NCBI GenBank assembly: GCA_005882715.1
Contig: VBEI01000148.1
Span: 1 to 7,238 of the forward strand
Length of the DNA stretch: 7,238 nt
Source of the DNA: Chloroflexota bacterium
GTDB lineage: Bacteria > Chloroflexota > Dehalococcoidia > SM23-28-2 > RBG-16-64-32
Direction of reading: 5' to 3'
The position numbers were made by a program, and so were the translations under genes. The number at the start of each line of letters is the position of its first letter. Positions within the stretch are counted from its first letter, which is position 1. Shown here in pieces: positions 1 through 6,872 of this stretch. The notes below the pieces were generated by a model. That model was not told the origin of the DNA. It was given only the letters and a program-made list of their open reading frames with translations, and did not search any database.

Positions 1-830
1 CCGCCGATAACGATACCCGTCATCTTCTGTTGGGCCACCAGTGTATTGATCTCGCCTCGGATGCGCTCGCGCTCTCGCATGGTCGAGGCCACTTTGTCCA
101 AAATCTCGGCCAGGTTGCCACCGACAGTGCGCTGGATGTTAATCGCGGTCAGCACCATGTCGAGGTCGCTGCTGTCGATCCGCTCGCCCAGGGCGTTAAG
201 AGCCTCCTCAGCGCCCATGCCGAGGTTGGAGTCGCGAAGCATCCTGCGGATCTCCAGGGCAATTGGGGGGTTCATTTGCCTGGACGCGAACTCGAAACTT
301 TGCATGAGGCCGTAACCGGACTTAAGCGAGTTCGAGACCAGGCCGAGCAGGTCGACCAGTTGCTGGTTGATTTTGTTTATCCGTGACTTCTTCTTACCGT
401 TCACCCACATGGCGGGCAGCATATAGCCGACTACGGCAAGGCCAATGCCCAGCAGTACGTTGAAGATAGCGACGCCGAAAACGAAGGGGATGACCAGAAA
501 GAACGCCGCCATACCCCAACGAATAAGGTAGAATTCGCCGACGCGCAACGGGACGGCCGCGCGCTCCAGGTGAATGGCCATCGCCTCCGAGCCTCGAAAC
601 TGCGAGAGGAATGCGCTGAGTACCGGGAGGCCACTGTAAGAGCGCTTCTCTCGGAAGGTGGCTTTGTCCGGCGCTGAAGCGCTCTGGGGAAGGCCCCCCC
701 CTCCGAAACGAAAGGCTTCCAGGCGCGAGCTCATCGAGTCGTCCTGCCCGCCCCGGCCCGTAAGGCCAACCGCGGCCAGGATGAACGCGAAGAAGATGGT
801 GATAGCGATGCCGATAATCAGTGGGTCCAT
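1..830 (-). CDS. tadB: TadB, Tad pilus inner-membrane platform protein (3' end beyond the window)
   Basis: Polytopic membrane protein of the type II secretion F (GspF/PilC-like) family; in Tad systems TadB and TadC form the platform on which the CpaF ATPase acts. I read 276 complete codons from ATG at 830 to the left edge with no stop. Visible parts: an N-terminal membrane segment (residues about 4-23), a Gly/Ser-rich cytoplasmic linker (25-65), two closely spaced hydrophobic segments (about 104-142), a basic stretch GKKKSR (145-150), then a T2SSF domain from about 155, including SLKSGYGLMQS and QRTVGGNLAEIL. TadB proteins are usually a little over 300 residues, so the last helix or helices are missing. 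The start follows the cpaF stop by 3 bases and has GAGG at 837-840, 6 bases upstream and overlapping the end of cpaF, which implies translational coupling. tadC would be expected next. Family call secure; TadB over TadC is supported by position and the N-terminal segment. Confidence 0.93.
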   Translation of the reverse strand, partial: MDPLIIGIAITIFFAFILAAVGLTGRGGQDDSMSSRLEAFRFGGGGLPQSASAPDKATFREKRSYSGLPVLSAFLSQFRGSEAMAIHLERAAVPLRVGEFYLIRWGMAAFFLVIPFVFGVAIFNVLLGIGLAVVGYMLPAMWVNGKKKSRINKINQQLVDLLGLVSNSLKSGYGLMQSFEFASRQMNPPIALEIRRMLRDSNLGMGAEEALNALGERIDSSDLDMVLTAINIQRTVGGNLAEILDKVASTMRERERIRGEINTLVAQQKMTGIVIG

Positions 831-833
831 GGT

Positions 834-2186
834 TTACCTCGCGCGCGCAAGGAACAGCCCGTCCGGCAACTTGATGCCGGATGCTTCGAACTGCTCGGCG
901 AATGTCGGCCGGATTCCCGTAGGCGCCATCAATCCTTCGATCTTGCCTTCAGGGCCGACGCCGGTCTGCTGGAAGCGGAACAAGTCCTGCAGGGTGATAA
1001 TTTGCCCTTCCATTCCGCTGACTTCGGTGACGTGAGTAACGCGCCGGACACCGTCCGTAAACCGCGCAAGCTGGACGATGAGATGCAGGGCCGAAGCAAC
1101 CTGCTCACGGATCGCCCTGTCGGGGAGGTCAAGGCCGGCCATGAGGACCATGTTCTCGATACGAGCAAGGCCGTCACGCGGCGAGTTGGAGTGGACGGTC
1201 GACATCGATCCCTCGTGACCCGTGTTCATGGCGTTGAGCATGTCGAACGCTTCCTGGCCACGGACCTCGCCGATGATGATCCTGTCCGGACGCATGCGCA
1301 GTGTGTTGCGGAGGAGATCTCTCTGGGATACCTCGCCGCGGCCGTCTATGTTGGCCGGCCGCGCCTCCAGACTCACGATGTGCGGCTGCTGCATCTTGAT
1401 CTCGACCGGGTCCTCAATCGTGATGATGCGCTCTGTCTCCGGGATGTATGCCGAGAGCGCGTTGAGGAACGTGGTCTTGCCGGTACCGGTACCGCCGGAG
1501 ATGAGGATGTTCAGTTTGACCTGCACGCAGGCCTTCAGGAACTCCACCATGTCTTCGGTGATCGTGCTGGCGTTGACCAGGTCGTTCATTTGCAGCTTGT
1601 CGGCGCGGAATTTTCGGATGGTGATCGTCGGGCTTTTGGGTGCGACGGGAGGAATCACGACGTTGACACGCGAGCCGTCCGGAAGACGGGCGTCCACCAT
1701 CGGCGAAGACTCATCGACCCGCCGTCCGATCGGCGCGATGATGCGCTCAATGACACGCTGAATGTGCTGATCGTCACGGAAGCGGACGTCGCTGAGGTAG
1801 AGAATGCCTTCTCGTTCGAAGTAGACCTCGTCCGGTCGATTGACCATGACCTCTGATATGGAGGGATCGCGCATAAGCGCGTCGATCGGGCCGAGCCCCA
1901 CCACTTCATCCACCACGCGCGATACGATCTGGTCGCGGGTGATTCCGCCGACGCCGGGCATCTCGCGGCGTAGCAGTGTCTCGGCGGCCTGCTCAACGAC
2001 TTTGCGGCGCTCATCGGAGGGCATGGCGCTGATCTGGTCCGCATCCAGCTCATCGATAAGCATCTGGTGCATGCGGAAGATAAGCTGCTCCATGTCCTCG
2101 TTGTAACGCCCGGGGGTCGTGCGACTGGGGCCGGCGGTCGGCCGCAGAGTGGGCGCCATGGGTCTGCCTGATTGAAAGCTTGTCAT
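834..2186 (-). CDS. cpaF: CpaF/TadA, Tad pilus assembly ATPase
   Basis: Cytoplasmic hexameric secretion ATPase (type II/IV secretion, VirB11-like family) that powers Flp pilus assembly. 450 residues from ATG at 2186. Residues 1-30 are Pro/Arg/Thr-rich and look disordered; an N-terminal domain (about 31-190) includes GLGPIDALMRDPSISEVMVN. The ATPase core has Walker A GGTGTGKT (231-238, K237), an Asp box TIEDPVE (256-262), a Walker B region RPDRIIIGEVRG (299-310, E307) and a His box with H324 and H332 (TGHEGSMSTVH). All catalytic motifs are intact and the length is normal for the family. Start choice: a GTG at 2201 in the same frame would overlap cpaE by 11 bases, but the ATG at 2186 sits 7 bases after GGAG and 4 bases after the cpaE stop, so I prefer it. 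Cotranscribed with cpaE and tadB. Confidence 0.97.
   Translation of the reverse strand: MTSFQSGRPMAPTLRPTAGPSRTTPGRYNEDMEQLIFRMHQMLIDELDADQISAMPSDERRKVVEQAAETLLRREMPGVGGITRDQIVSRVVDEVVGLGPIDALMRDPSISEVMVNRPDEVYFEREGILYLSDVRFRDDQHIQRVIERIIAPIGRRVDESSPMVDARLPDGSRVNVVIPPVAPKSPTITIRKFRADKLQMNDLVNASTITEDMVEFLKACVQVKLNILISGGTGTGKTTFLNALSAYIPETERIITIEDPVEIKMQQPHIVSLEARPANIDGRGEVSQRDLLRNTLRMRPDRIIIGEVRGQEAFDMLNAMNTGHEGSMSTVHSNSPRDGLARIENMVLMAGLDLPDRAIREQVASALHLIVQLARFTDGVRRVTHVTEVSGMEGQIITLQDLFRFQQTGVGPEGKIEGLMAPTGIRPTFAEQFEASGIKLPDGLFLARAR
837..840 (-). promoter_or_regulatory. Ribosome binding site of tadB, overlapping the end of cpaF
   Basis: GAGG on the minus strand, ending directly at the cpaF TAA stop and 6 bases before the tadB ATG. 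It supports translational coupling of cpaF and tadB. Confidence 0.65.
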
Positions 2187-2190
2187 CTTG

Positions 2191-3441
2191 TCACTCCACA
2201 CTTACTTCAGTTTTGTCTTCGGGGACTGTTCCAAGGATGCGGCTAAGCAGGCCGCCCTTTTGCACTTCTTTTGGCTTGGACGTCTGCTGGTGGCGGCGCA
2301 CGCCGCTTAGCGCGTACGCCAGCTCCGTCAGGCTCTCGGACGCCTTGGACTGTGGCTTGGCGACAACGACGGGCATCCCGAGCTGCGTGGCAGCGCTGAT
2401 GTTGCGGTCGTAAGGCACGGACCAGAAGACATCGCGCCCCAGCATCCGCCGGATCTCGTGCGGCTGAACGCTGCTGGCTTCGTTTGTCGAGTTGATTACC
2501 AGCTTTATCTTGTCCTGCGGGAAGTTCCAGGAACGTAGCATGTCGATGGCGAGCAGAGTGTCCTTCAGGCTCGCCATATCGACCGTGCAAATTAGGACGA
2601 CCATCGTCGCCATCTCGAGCGCCCGGGCAACGATGTCATTGAAGGTCCCTGGAGTATCGAGGATGACGTAGTCGTGGGTTTGCATGAGAAGAGTGACCAC
2701 ACGCTCGATGTGGCCGGCGTGGACGTTCCGCCAGTCGGTAGGCCGGATCGGTGCCGGGAGGATCGTAACGCCGGTGTTGTGCGTATACGTGCACTCCTCG
2801 ACGATCTCGCGCGTAATGTCTTCCTCCGGCATGGCCAGGTCCGCGATGCTCCGTTCCACCGGGATGTCCATGAGAATCGCGACGTCACCGAAACGGGTGT
2901 CGAGGTCAATGACGACGACCGACTGTTTGGTTTTCTGAACCAGAGCGGTAGCGAGGTTAGTCGCAATGGTGGTCTTGCCGATGCCGCCTTTCGCGCCGAA
3001 CACAGTGACCACGGTGCCGGCGGCGATGGGCTCGTCCGTTTCGCCCGCGAGTCTCGCCCGGCGGCGCTCCTCCTGGGCCAGGACCGTGTGGATGGAATTG
3101 ATTAGTTCTTCTTCCTTCACAGGGCTGACCAGGTAGTCTTTGACACCCGCCACCATCGCCCTGCGCATCGATCCGGAGTCCTTGATAGAAGAGTGGCCGA
3201 TGATTGGGGACTGAGGCAGAAGGTCTGCCAAAGCCTCTACCGTTTGCAGAGCGCGGATGAGGGGCTCCTCGATGGCGATTACAACCACATCCGGCTCGGT
3301 CTTCTTGGCCAGCGACACCGCTTCGATGCCGTAGCCGGCCTCACCGAGGACGCTGAACCCTGAGAGGGCGAGCATCTTCTGGACCTCGTCCCGGCTCACC
3401 GGCTCGGGGCCAATCACAATCACTCGTGGATTTCGTGCCAT
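2191..3441 (-). CDS. cpaE: CpaE/TadZ, pilus localisation ATPase with pseudo-receiver domain
   Basis: ParA/MinD-family ATPase that in Tad systems positions the assembly machine in the cell. 416 residues. Residues 5-125 form a response-regulator-like fold, but the position of the phosphorylated Asp is Ala (VVVIAIEEP, A56) and the conserved Lys near the end of the fold is Ser (DYLVSPVKEEEL, S106), so phosphorylation is unlikely, as is common in CpaE/TadZ. The ATPase domain follows: deviant Walker A KGGIGKTT (151-158, signature K151 and K156), VIDLDTRFGD (178-187) and Walker B YVILDTPG (258-265, D262). The last 35 residues are polar and probably flexible. The ATG at 3441 has AGG at 3449-3451, 7 bases upstream. 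It lies 44 bases after cpaB and 4 bases before cpaF. No secretin gene separates it from cpaB, unlike the classical proteobacterial order. Confidence 0.94.
   Translation of the reverse strand: MARNPRVIVIGPEPVSRDEVQKMLALSGFSVLGEAGYGIEAVSLAKKTEPDVVVIAIEEPLIRALQTVEALADLLPQSPIIGHSSIKDSGSMRRAMVAGVKDYLVSPVKEEELINSIHTVLAQEERRRARLAGETDEPIAAGTVVTVFGAKGGIGKTTIATNLATALVQKTKQSVVVIDLDTRFGDVAILMDIPVERSIADLAMPEEDITREIVEECTYTHNTGVTILPAPIRPTDWRNVHAGHIERVVTLLMQTHDYVILDTPGTFNDIVARALEMATMVVLICTVDMASLKDTLLAIDMLRSWNFPQDKIKLVINSTNEASSVQPHEIRRMLGRDVFWSVPYDRNISAATQLGMPVVVAKPQSKASESLTELAYALSGVRRHQQTSKPKEVQKGGLLSRILGTVPEDKTEVSVE
2194..2197 (-). promoter_or_regulatory. Ribosome binding site of cpaF, inside the end of cpaE
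   Basis: GGAG on the minus strand, placed in the last codons of cpaE and 7 bases before ATG 2186. It decides for the ATG over the upstream GTG at 2201 and implies that ribosomes ending cpaE re-initiate at cpaF. Confidence 0.7.
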
Positions 3442-3485
3442 CGCCTTACCTAGCTCCCTTCAGACTCTGCGGGGGTGTAGCTTCG

Positions 3486-4346
3486 TTAACCGCCGAGCGT
3501 GGCCACGCCGAGGATCCCTGCGCAGCTGGGAATGGTACCGTTAGCGGGCCATTCCGCGCGGTTCGAGAGCTTGTTCGGGTCTCCGGGACCACGCAGCGAC
3601 ATAGAGAGTCTGCCGCCATGCGCTTTGCCACACTGGTCAGCCACCGCTATGACTTCGGCCTGACTTGGATTCAGGCTGAACGTGACTGTGGTGGCGGCCT
3701 GGTTCTCTTGCTTGGAATTATCGGGATTAGTGGCTGTCGCCGGATTTGGGTCCGTCCGTTCCTGGTCGATGGCGAGAACCTTGACGTTTTGCAGAACGGT
3801 CCCAGCCACTGTGTCATTGTTGGATTCGCCGTTGGGGCCGGTAACCTTGAGCTCGACGATGAGGATAACGTCTACGTAGTCGCCGGGGCGGATGTTTCCG
3901 CCTGCGCCGATGAGCGCACTCATCTCGGTCGAGACGGCTCTCGTACCAGGCTCGACAAGCAGCGACAAAGGAGGATTTCCGCCGCCGCTAGTAAAGTCGG
4001 TGCTGATAACTTTCGTGTCGGAAATCTGCTCGTTGGCGACAATCGTAACGCGGGTTACTTTACCGACCAGGCCCTCGGTCGTCGTGAATGCGCCGGTGAT
4101 TTGGTCCGACTGCGGGACCGTCCTGACCTCGACCATTTCAGCCGTAATCTTGACGTTGGCAGCGATGCTCTGCTTAGCGACGACGACCGGGAAGTCGCCG
4201 CCGCCGCTGGTGCTCCTGGAGCCGCCTTCGTCCTTCGCGCTGGTAAGGTAGACGACCACAAGGACCGCCGCCACGAGCCCCAAGATGAGCCCGAGAATAA
4301 GCGGGAGTCTGCTGCCGCCCTTGGAAAGGGTCATGCCTTTAATCAT
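3486..4346 (-). CDS. cpaB: CpaB/RcpC, extracytoplasmic Tad pilus assembly protein
   Basis: Membrane-anchored Tad assembly protein. 286 residues: a short positively charged N terminus, one transmembrane segment (about 14-35), a Gly/Ser linker (41-50), a SAF domain (about 52-115, from FPVVVAKQSIAANVKITAEMV to the region of NEQISDTKVI), then an RcpC-type domain (about 125-252) containing RAVSTEMSA and GGNIRPGDYVDVIL. A polar Asn/Thr/Gln-rich insert (about 196-220) interrupts the RcpC domain before VTFSLNPSQAEVIAVAD. Two Cys residues (C239 and C275) could form a disulfide outside the membrane. The start has GAGG at 4354-4357, 7 bases upstream; the second Met at residue 5 has no better site. First gene of the cpaB-cpaE-cpaF-tadB group. 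In secretin-bearing bacteria RcpC is thought to work with the outer-membrane channel; no such channel is encoded here, so its partner is unknown. Confidence 0.9.
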   Translation of the reverse strand: MIKGMTLSKGGSRLPLILGLILGLVAAVLVVVYLTSAKDEGGSRSTSGGGDFPVVVAKQSIAANVKITAEMVEVRTVPQSDQITGAFTTTEGLVGKVTRVTIVANEQISDTKVISTDFTSGGGNPPLSLLVEPGTRAVSTEMSALIGAGGNIRPGDYVDVILIVELKVTGPNGESNNDTVAGTVLQNVKVLAIDQERTDPNPATATNPDNSKQENQAATTVTFSLNPSQAEVIAVADQCGKAHGGRLSMSLRGPGDPNKLSNRAEWPANGTIPSCAGILGVATLGG

Positions 4347-4516
4347 GCGTACACCTCGACATTGAGAAATGTGCTGCTTGGTTCAGAAAGAAAGATGGTC
4401 TGCTCTACAGTGGCGTTACAATGTTTGTCCATTAATCCGGCCATTTTTCATAACTCGTCGGCCTTTTCGAACCGAGTCGCCCAAAGGGCGCCGTGGATAG
4501 ACGCGCGATTCGGCCG
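4347..4516 (-). other. Intergenic region before cpaB, probable promoter region of cpaB-tadB
   Basis: 170 bases between the hydrolase stop and cpaB. Near the hydrolase end are a small hairpin CGCCC-AAA-GGGCG (4478-4490) and a bulged inverted repeat (4454-4476); neither is followed by a T tract on the minus strand, so no clear terminator is seen. On the minus strand TGGACA (5 of 6 to the -35 consensus) is followed after 18 bases by TAGAGC (3 of 6 to the -10 consensus), a weak promoter candidate. The long gap makes a separate promoter for the cpaB group plausible. Confidence 0.35.
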
Positions 4517-6058
4517 CTAGTCCGACCAGGCGGGACCCGACATCCCGCCGATGCACGACGTGTCGGGTTCAGTTCCCGGGTTGCTCACAAAGGCATGCAT
4601 AATCGCCTGCGTGCAGTCGTTCACCGTGGCCACACCATGCCCGACACCCGGGAAAACGTAGAAGAAGTGACGCGAAAGCGTATCCGCGACCTGCTGTCCC
4701 CATTCTGGCGGCGTGATCGGGTCGTACTCACCGGAGAGCACGAGTGTCGGCACGTCGCTGGAAACTGGTGCGTTCTCCTTCGGATCGGGTGGCGCGGCGC
4801 CCCACATCTGACACACCGGGAAGACACCCTGCCCGCTGAACGCCTCCCCCTCTGTCAGCCCCGCCAGCTCCGGATATGGCGCCATCGCAGCGGCTACCTC
4901 ATCGACGTTGGTGAAGGCCACTTCGTCGCTGCACTGGACTGAGATGTGCATGCCCGGCGAGAACAGCTCTTCCAGCTCCGCCAGGAAGCCGCCCATGATT
5001 TGACCCATAAGGTGCGTGTCCCCGTTAGCCACCTCGTAGATCACGCGCGGCAATACGGGAATGGAGTCCGTCGAGTAAAGCGCCTGAAAGAGGAAGTTGA
5101 GCAAATCGTCACCGTCTACAACCACATCCTGATAGAGAAAGCCCGTCAGTGGATTGGCGATCGTCTCCCTCACTGGGCTCGCATTGAGCCGGGCTATCGT
5201 ATTAAAGAAAACATCCCGCAAATGGGGATATGCACTATTGCATCCAGCATCAGCCGCACAACCACTGAAGAAGACGTCCATGGCTCGCCGGGCATTTGGT
5301 TCGATTCCTGTGTAGAGGTTCACTTGTAACGGGTAGCTGGAGTCGAGCACGACACTGCGCACACCTTGCGGGAAGTCCCTCATTACCGTGAGGGCCAGGC
5401 GGGTGCCATACGAGACGCCATAGAGATTCCAGCTCTGATAGCCGAGTGCCAGCCGGAGGTCATTAGCATCCGCGGCACTCTCGGCGCTGCGGTAAGACGC
5501 AAAGTTGACGCCCTCGCTCGACAACCGGTCATGACAACTCGTTACGACTTGCATCTCTTTTGCCCGCGATTCTTCGCGTGACAGATCTTCGTCCAGCGTT
5601 TGCCGATACAGGTCTTTCAGCTCGGGACAGTCCAAATGAGGCTGTGAGTACCCGGTCCCGCGTTGGTCCAAAACAATGAAATCTCGGTTCTTGAGAAACG
5701 GCTCGATGTAGTCCTTATAGAAGTAAGAGCTGGCCTCGGTAGAGTTCTCGCCGGGTCCGCCGCCCAAATAGAGGATCGGGTCGGGCGCCTTTTCCGTCGC
5801 TTTCGTCCGGAAGACACCGACATGAAGGCGGATGTGACGGCGCTCCGGCTGGCTGCGGTCCTCTGGTACTGTGAGATAGCCGCAGTCGACGGACGCGTCG
5901 ACCGGTATATCGAACTCGCAGCTGCCCCACTGGAACCCCGGCCTGTTTTTCCCTCCGACGAGTACGCCTCGCTCAGGGGTGTCGCTGCTGGCGCACGCAA
6001 CAGCAGCTGCTGCTGCCAACATGATTCCCGCGGCAAAGATAAAGGTTCTCATTGGCAT
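4517..6058 (-). CDS. Secreted or lipid-anchored alpha/beta hydrolase, tripeptidyl-aminopeptidase (TAP)-like
   Basis: 513-residue serine hydrolase of the alpha/beta fold, closest by pattern to proline iminopeptidase and the Streptomyces tripeptidyl aminopeptidase group with a TAP-like C-terminal domain. Signal sequence: R4, hydrophobic residues 5-20, and a possible lipobox AVAC (19-22), giving a lipoprotein or exported enzyme. Catalytic features: oxyanion-region GGGPG (99-103), LDQRGTGYSQP (130-140), nucleophile elbow GVSYG (214-218, S216), Asp in GEYDPITPP (D446) and His in GVGHGV (H474). Besides the lipobox Cys, ten Cys residues fall in sequential pairs (47/59, 144/175, 267/273, 376/416, 482/502), consistent with disulfides in an exported protein. 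The start is uncertain: ATG at 6058 or 6052, both with a poor Shine-Dalgarno site; an in-frame stop lies 27 bases upstream of 6058. It shares the strand of the pilus genes but has long non-coding flanks and a terminator before it. Substrate unknown; a link to the pilus is only inference. Confidence 0.88.
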   Translation of the reverse strand: MPMRTFIFAAGIMLAAAAAVACASSDTPERGVLVGGKNRPGFQWGSCEFDIPVDASVDCGYLTVPEDRSQPERRHIRLHVGVFRTKATEKAPDPILYLGGGPGENSTEASSYFYKDYIEPFLKNRDFIVLDQRGTGYSQPHLDCPELKDLYRQTLDEDLSREESRAKEMQVVTSCHDRLSSEGVNFASYRSAESAADANDLRLALGYQSWNLYGVSYGTRLALTVMRDFPQGVRSVVLDSSYPLQVNLYTGIEPNARRAMDVFFSGCAADAGCNSAYPHLRDVFFNTIARLNASPVRETIANPLTGFLYQDVVVDGDDLLNFLFQALYSTDSIPVLPRVIYEVANGDTHLMGQIMGGFLAELEELFSPGMHISVQCSDEVAFTNVDEVAAAMAPYPELAGLTEGEAFSGQGVFPVCQMWGAAPPDPKENAPVSSDVPTLVLSGEYDPITPPEWGQQVADTLSRHFFYVFPGVGHGVATVNDCTQAIMHAFVSNPGTEPDTSCIGGMSGPAWSD

Positions 6059-6311
6059 TGTCGGAGCAGTCGCCCTTCCCGCTCAGCCCTCAGTTACAGA
6101 CGCGTCGTCTACCTGCAGCGTTTCCAGAGGGGATGCGAGCCTTCGGTCCGCCGGGACTATCGCCGGACTCTACTCTTAGAGATGAGCGCGACTCTGTCGA
6201 GTCTCGCCCTCGCATAAGCAAAAGCGGGCGCACGCTGGGTGCACCCGCTTATTTGTCGCTTCGGTCGGCCGGCAAACTCTTCCGCCGGCTCTGATCTTCT
6301 TTATGCTGGCA
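6059..6311 (-). other. Intergenic region between tadE and the hydrolase gene
   Basis: 253 bases holding the terminator at 6216-6250 and, nearer tadE, a GCCGGC pair (6268-6273 and 6284-6289) that could form a 6-pair stem. Between the terminator and the hydrolase start are a 5-pair hairpin GACTC-TGTC-GAGTC (6190-6203) and an imperfect hairpin with arms GTCCG/CGGAC (6146-6168). A TCGACA at 6195-6200 on the minus strand resembles a -35 box, but the A-rich candidate about 17 bases later matches a -10 poorly. A 41-codon frame (6090-6215) has no ribosome site and is not called. Confidence 0.4.
6216..6250 (-). terminator. Intrinsic terminator after tadE
   Basis: On the minus strand AAGCGGGTGCAC pairs with GTGCGCCCGCTT across the 5-base loop CCAGC: a 12-base-pair stem (6222-6233 with 6239-6250) with a single G-U wobble. 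The 3' arm runs into UUUU, then GCUU. It starts 61 bases after the tadE stop and lies before the hydrolase gene. On the plus strand the stem has a C-A mismatch and a poorer T run, so it points to the minus strand. It probably closes the flp-tadE transcript. Confidence 0.82.
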
Positions 6312-6773
6312 TCACTCGAGGCGCATATCCGCCGTCGAAGTGAACTTCAGCGTCGGACCAAGTTTGCCACCGCTTATTAAGCCCAGCATGTTGTCTAGAG
6401 GGGTGATGAGGTCGTAGTCGTAGTCAACCTTCACTACAACCGAGTTGCCCGGCGTACCCTGGGCACCTGTCGACGACACGGTTAGCTTCGACTGGTCAAG
6501 AGAGGAAGCTGTTTCATAGACGCGGCATCTGATGTTATCGGCCTTGGTGCTGGGATCGTAGTCGCAGGCGCCTGAGGCGGGAGCTCTGACAGCGCCGAGG
6601 CGCGCGCCCTCTCGAGCGGAGTTGGTGACTGTGAGCCAGGCGTGAAAGCCGAGGCCGAAGTCGATGATGGCGAAGACCAAAATGAGGAAGATAGGCAACA
6701 CGAGGACGAATTCGGCCAGGCTCTGGCCCTTTTCGCCCTTTCGCAGTAGTCCTTTAGGCCGCTTGATTGTCAT
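6312..6773 (-). CDS. tadE: TadE-like minor pilin (pseudopilin)
   Basis: Small membrane-anchored pseudopilin of the TadE/TadG family, needed in Tad systems for pilus biogenesis. 153 residues from ATG at 6773: a basic N terminus (K4, R5, K7, R11, K12, K15), then the processing-type motif GQSLAEF (16-22), with Glu at +5 from the Gly as in Flp, and a hydrophobic segment (about 23-43). TNSAREGARLGA, at about 52-63, is the conserved segment that usually follows the helix in TadE proteins. The rest is an extracytoplasmic domain with two Cys residues flanking CDYDPSTKADNIRC. Start choice: an in-frame GTG at 6842 would add 23 residues but lies in a GC-rich hairpin with no ribosome site; the ATG at 6773 has GGAAGGGA at 6783-6790, 9 bases upstream, and gives the usual family length. 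It follows flp by 159 bases and is followed by a terminator. Confidence 0.88.
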   Translation of the reverse strand: MTIKRPKGLLRKGEKGQSLAEFVLVLPIFLILVFAIIDFGLGFHAWLTVTNSAREGARLGAVRAPASGACDYDPSTKADNIRCRVYETASSLDQSKLTVSSTGAQGTPGNSVVVKVDYDYDLITPLDNMLGLISGGKLGPTLKFTSTADMRLE

Positions 6774-6833
6774 TCTGGTCCATCCCTTCCGTCCGGCCTG
6801 CGGTCGAGCCGCAGCCTCTGTTAAAGAGAGCGC

Positions 6834-6862
6834 GGGGGTCACGGCCTGCGCGCGCGACCCCC
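6834..6862 (-). terminator. Possible attenuating hairpin between flp and tadE
   Basis: On the minus strand GGGGGTCGCG pairs with CGTGACCCCC around the 9-base loop CGCGCAGGC: ten pairs with one G-U wobble. It is followed by GCGCTCTCTTTAAC, only moderately T-rich, so termination would be partial. Partial terminators or mRNA-stabilising hairpins after a major pilin gene are a familiar way of giving more pilin than downstream products; which applies here is not decided by the sequence. Confidence 0.55.
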
Positions 6863-6872
6863 AAAGCTATCT

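Noticed and set aside
1002..1856. 284-codon open frame on the plus strand
   Set aside because: It lies antisense inside cpaF, whose Walker, Asp-box and His-box motifs are all intact. The translation is rich in Arg, Asp, His and Val with no domain pattern, as expected of a GC-rich antisense frame.
4454..4490. GGTTCGAA motif with nearby hairpins, considered as a tRNA remnant or a hydrolase terminator
   Set aside because: The motif resembles a tRNA T-loop, but there is no acceptor stem, anticodon arm or D arm around it, and the hairpins have no T tract after them on the minus strand.
3426..4520. 364-codon open frame on the plus strand
   Set aside because: Antisense shadow of cpaB and the following spacer; it has no recognisable motif, while the minus strand encodes a clear SAF/RcpC protein.
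6090..6215. 41-codon frame on the minus strand in the hydrolase leader, considered as a leader peptide
   Set aside because: Its ATG directly follows the terminator T tract and has no Shine-Dalgarno site; the composition is Arg/Ser/Gly-rich with no run of a regulatory amino acid.
5663..6217. 184-codon open frame on the plus strand overlapping the hydrolase 5' end and its leader
   Set aside because: No recognisable domain, no ribosome site noted, and it is largely antisense to the hydrolase signal sequence and oxyanion region.
6774..6842. GTG-initiated 23-residue extension of tadE
   Set aside because: The GTG lies within the GC-rich hairpin, has no ribosome site, and would put a long non-typical tail before the basic region and GQSLAEF motif; the ATG at 6773 has a suitable site.
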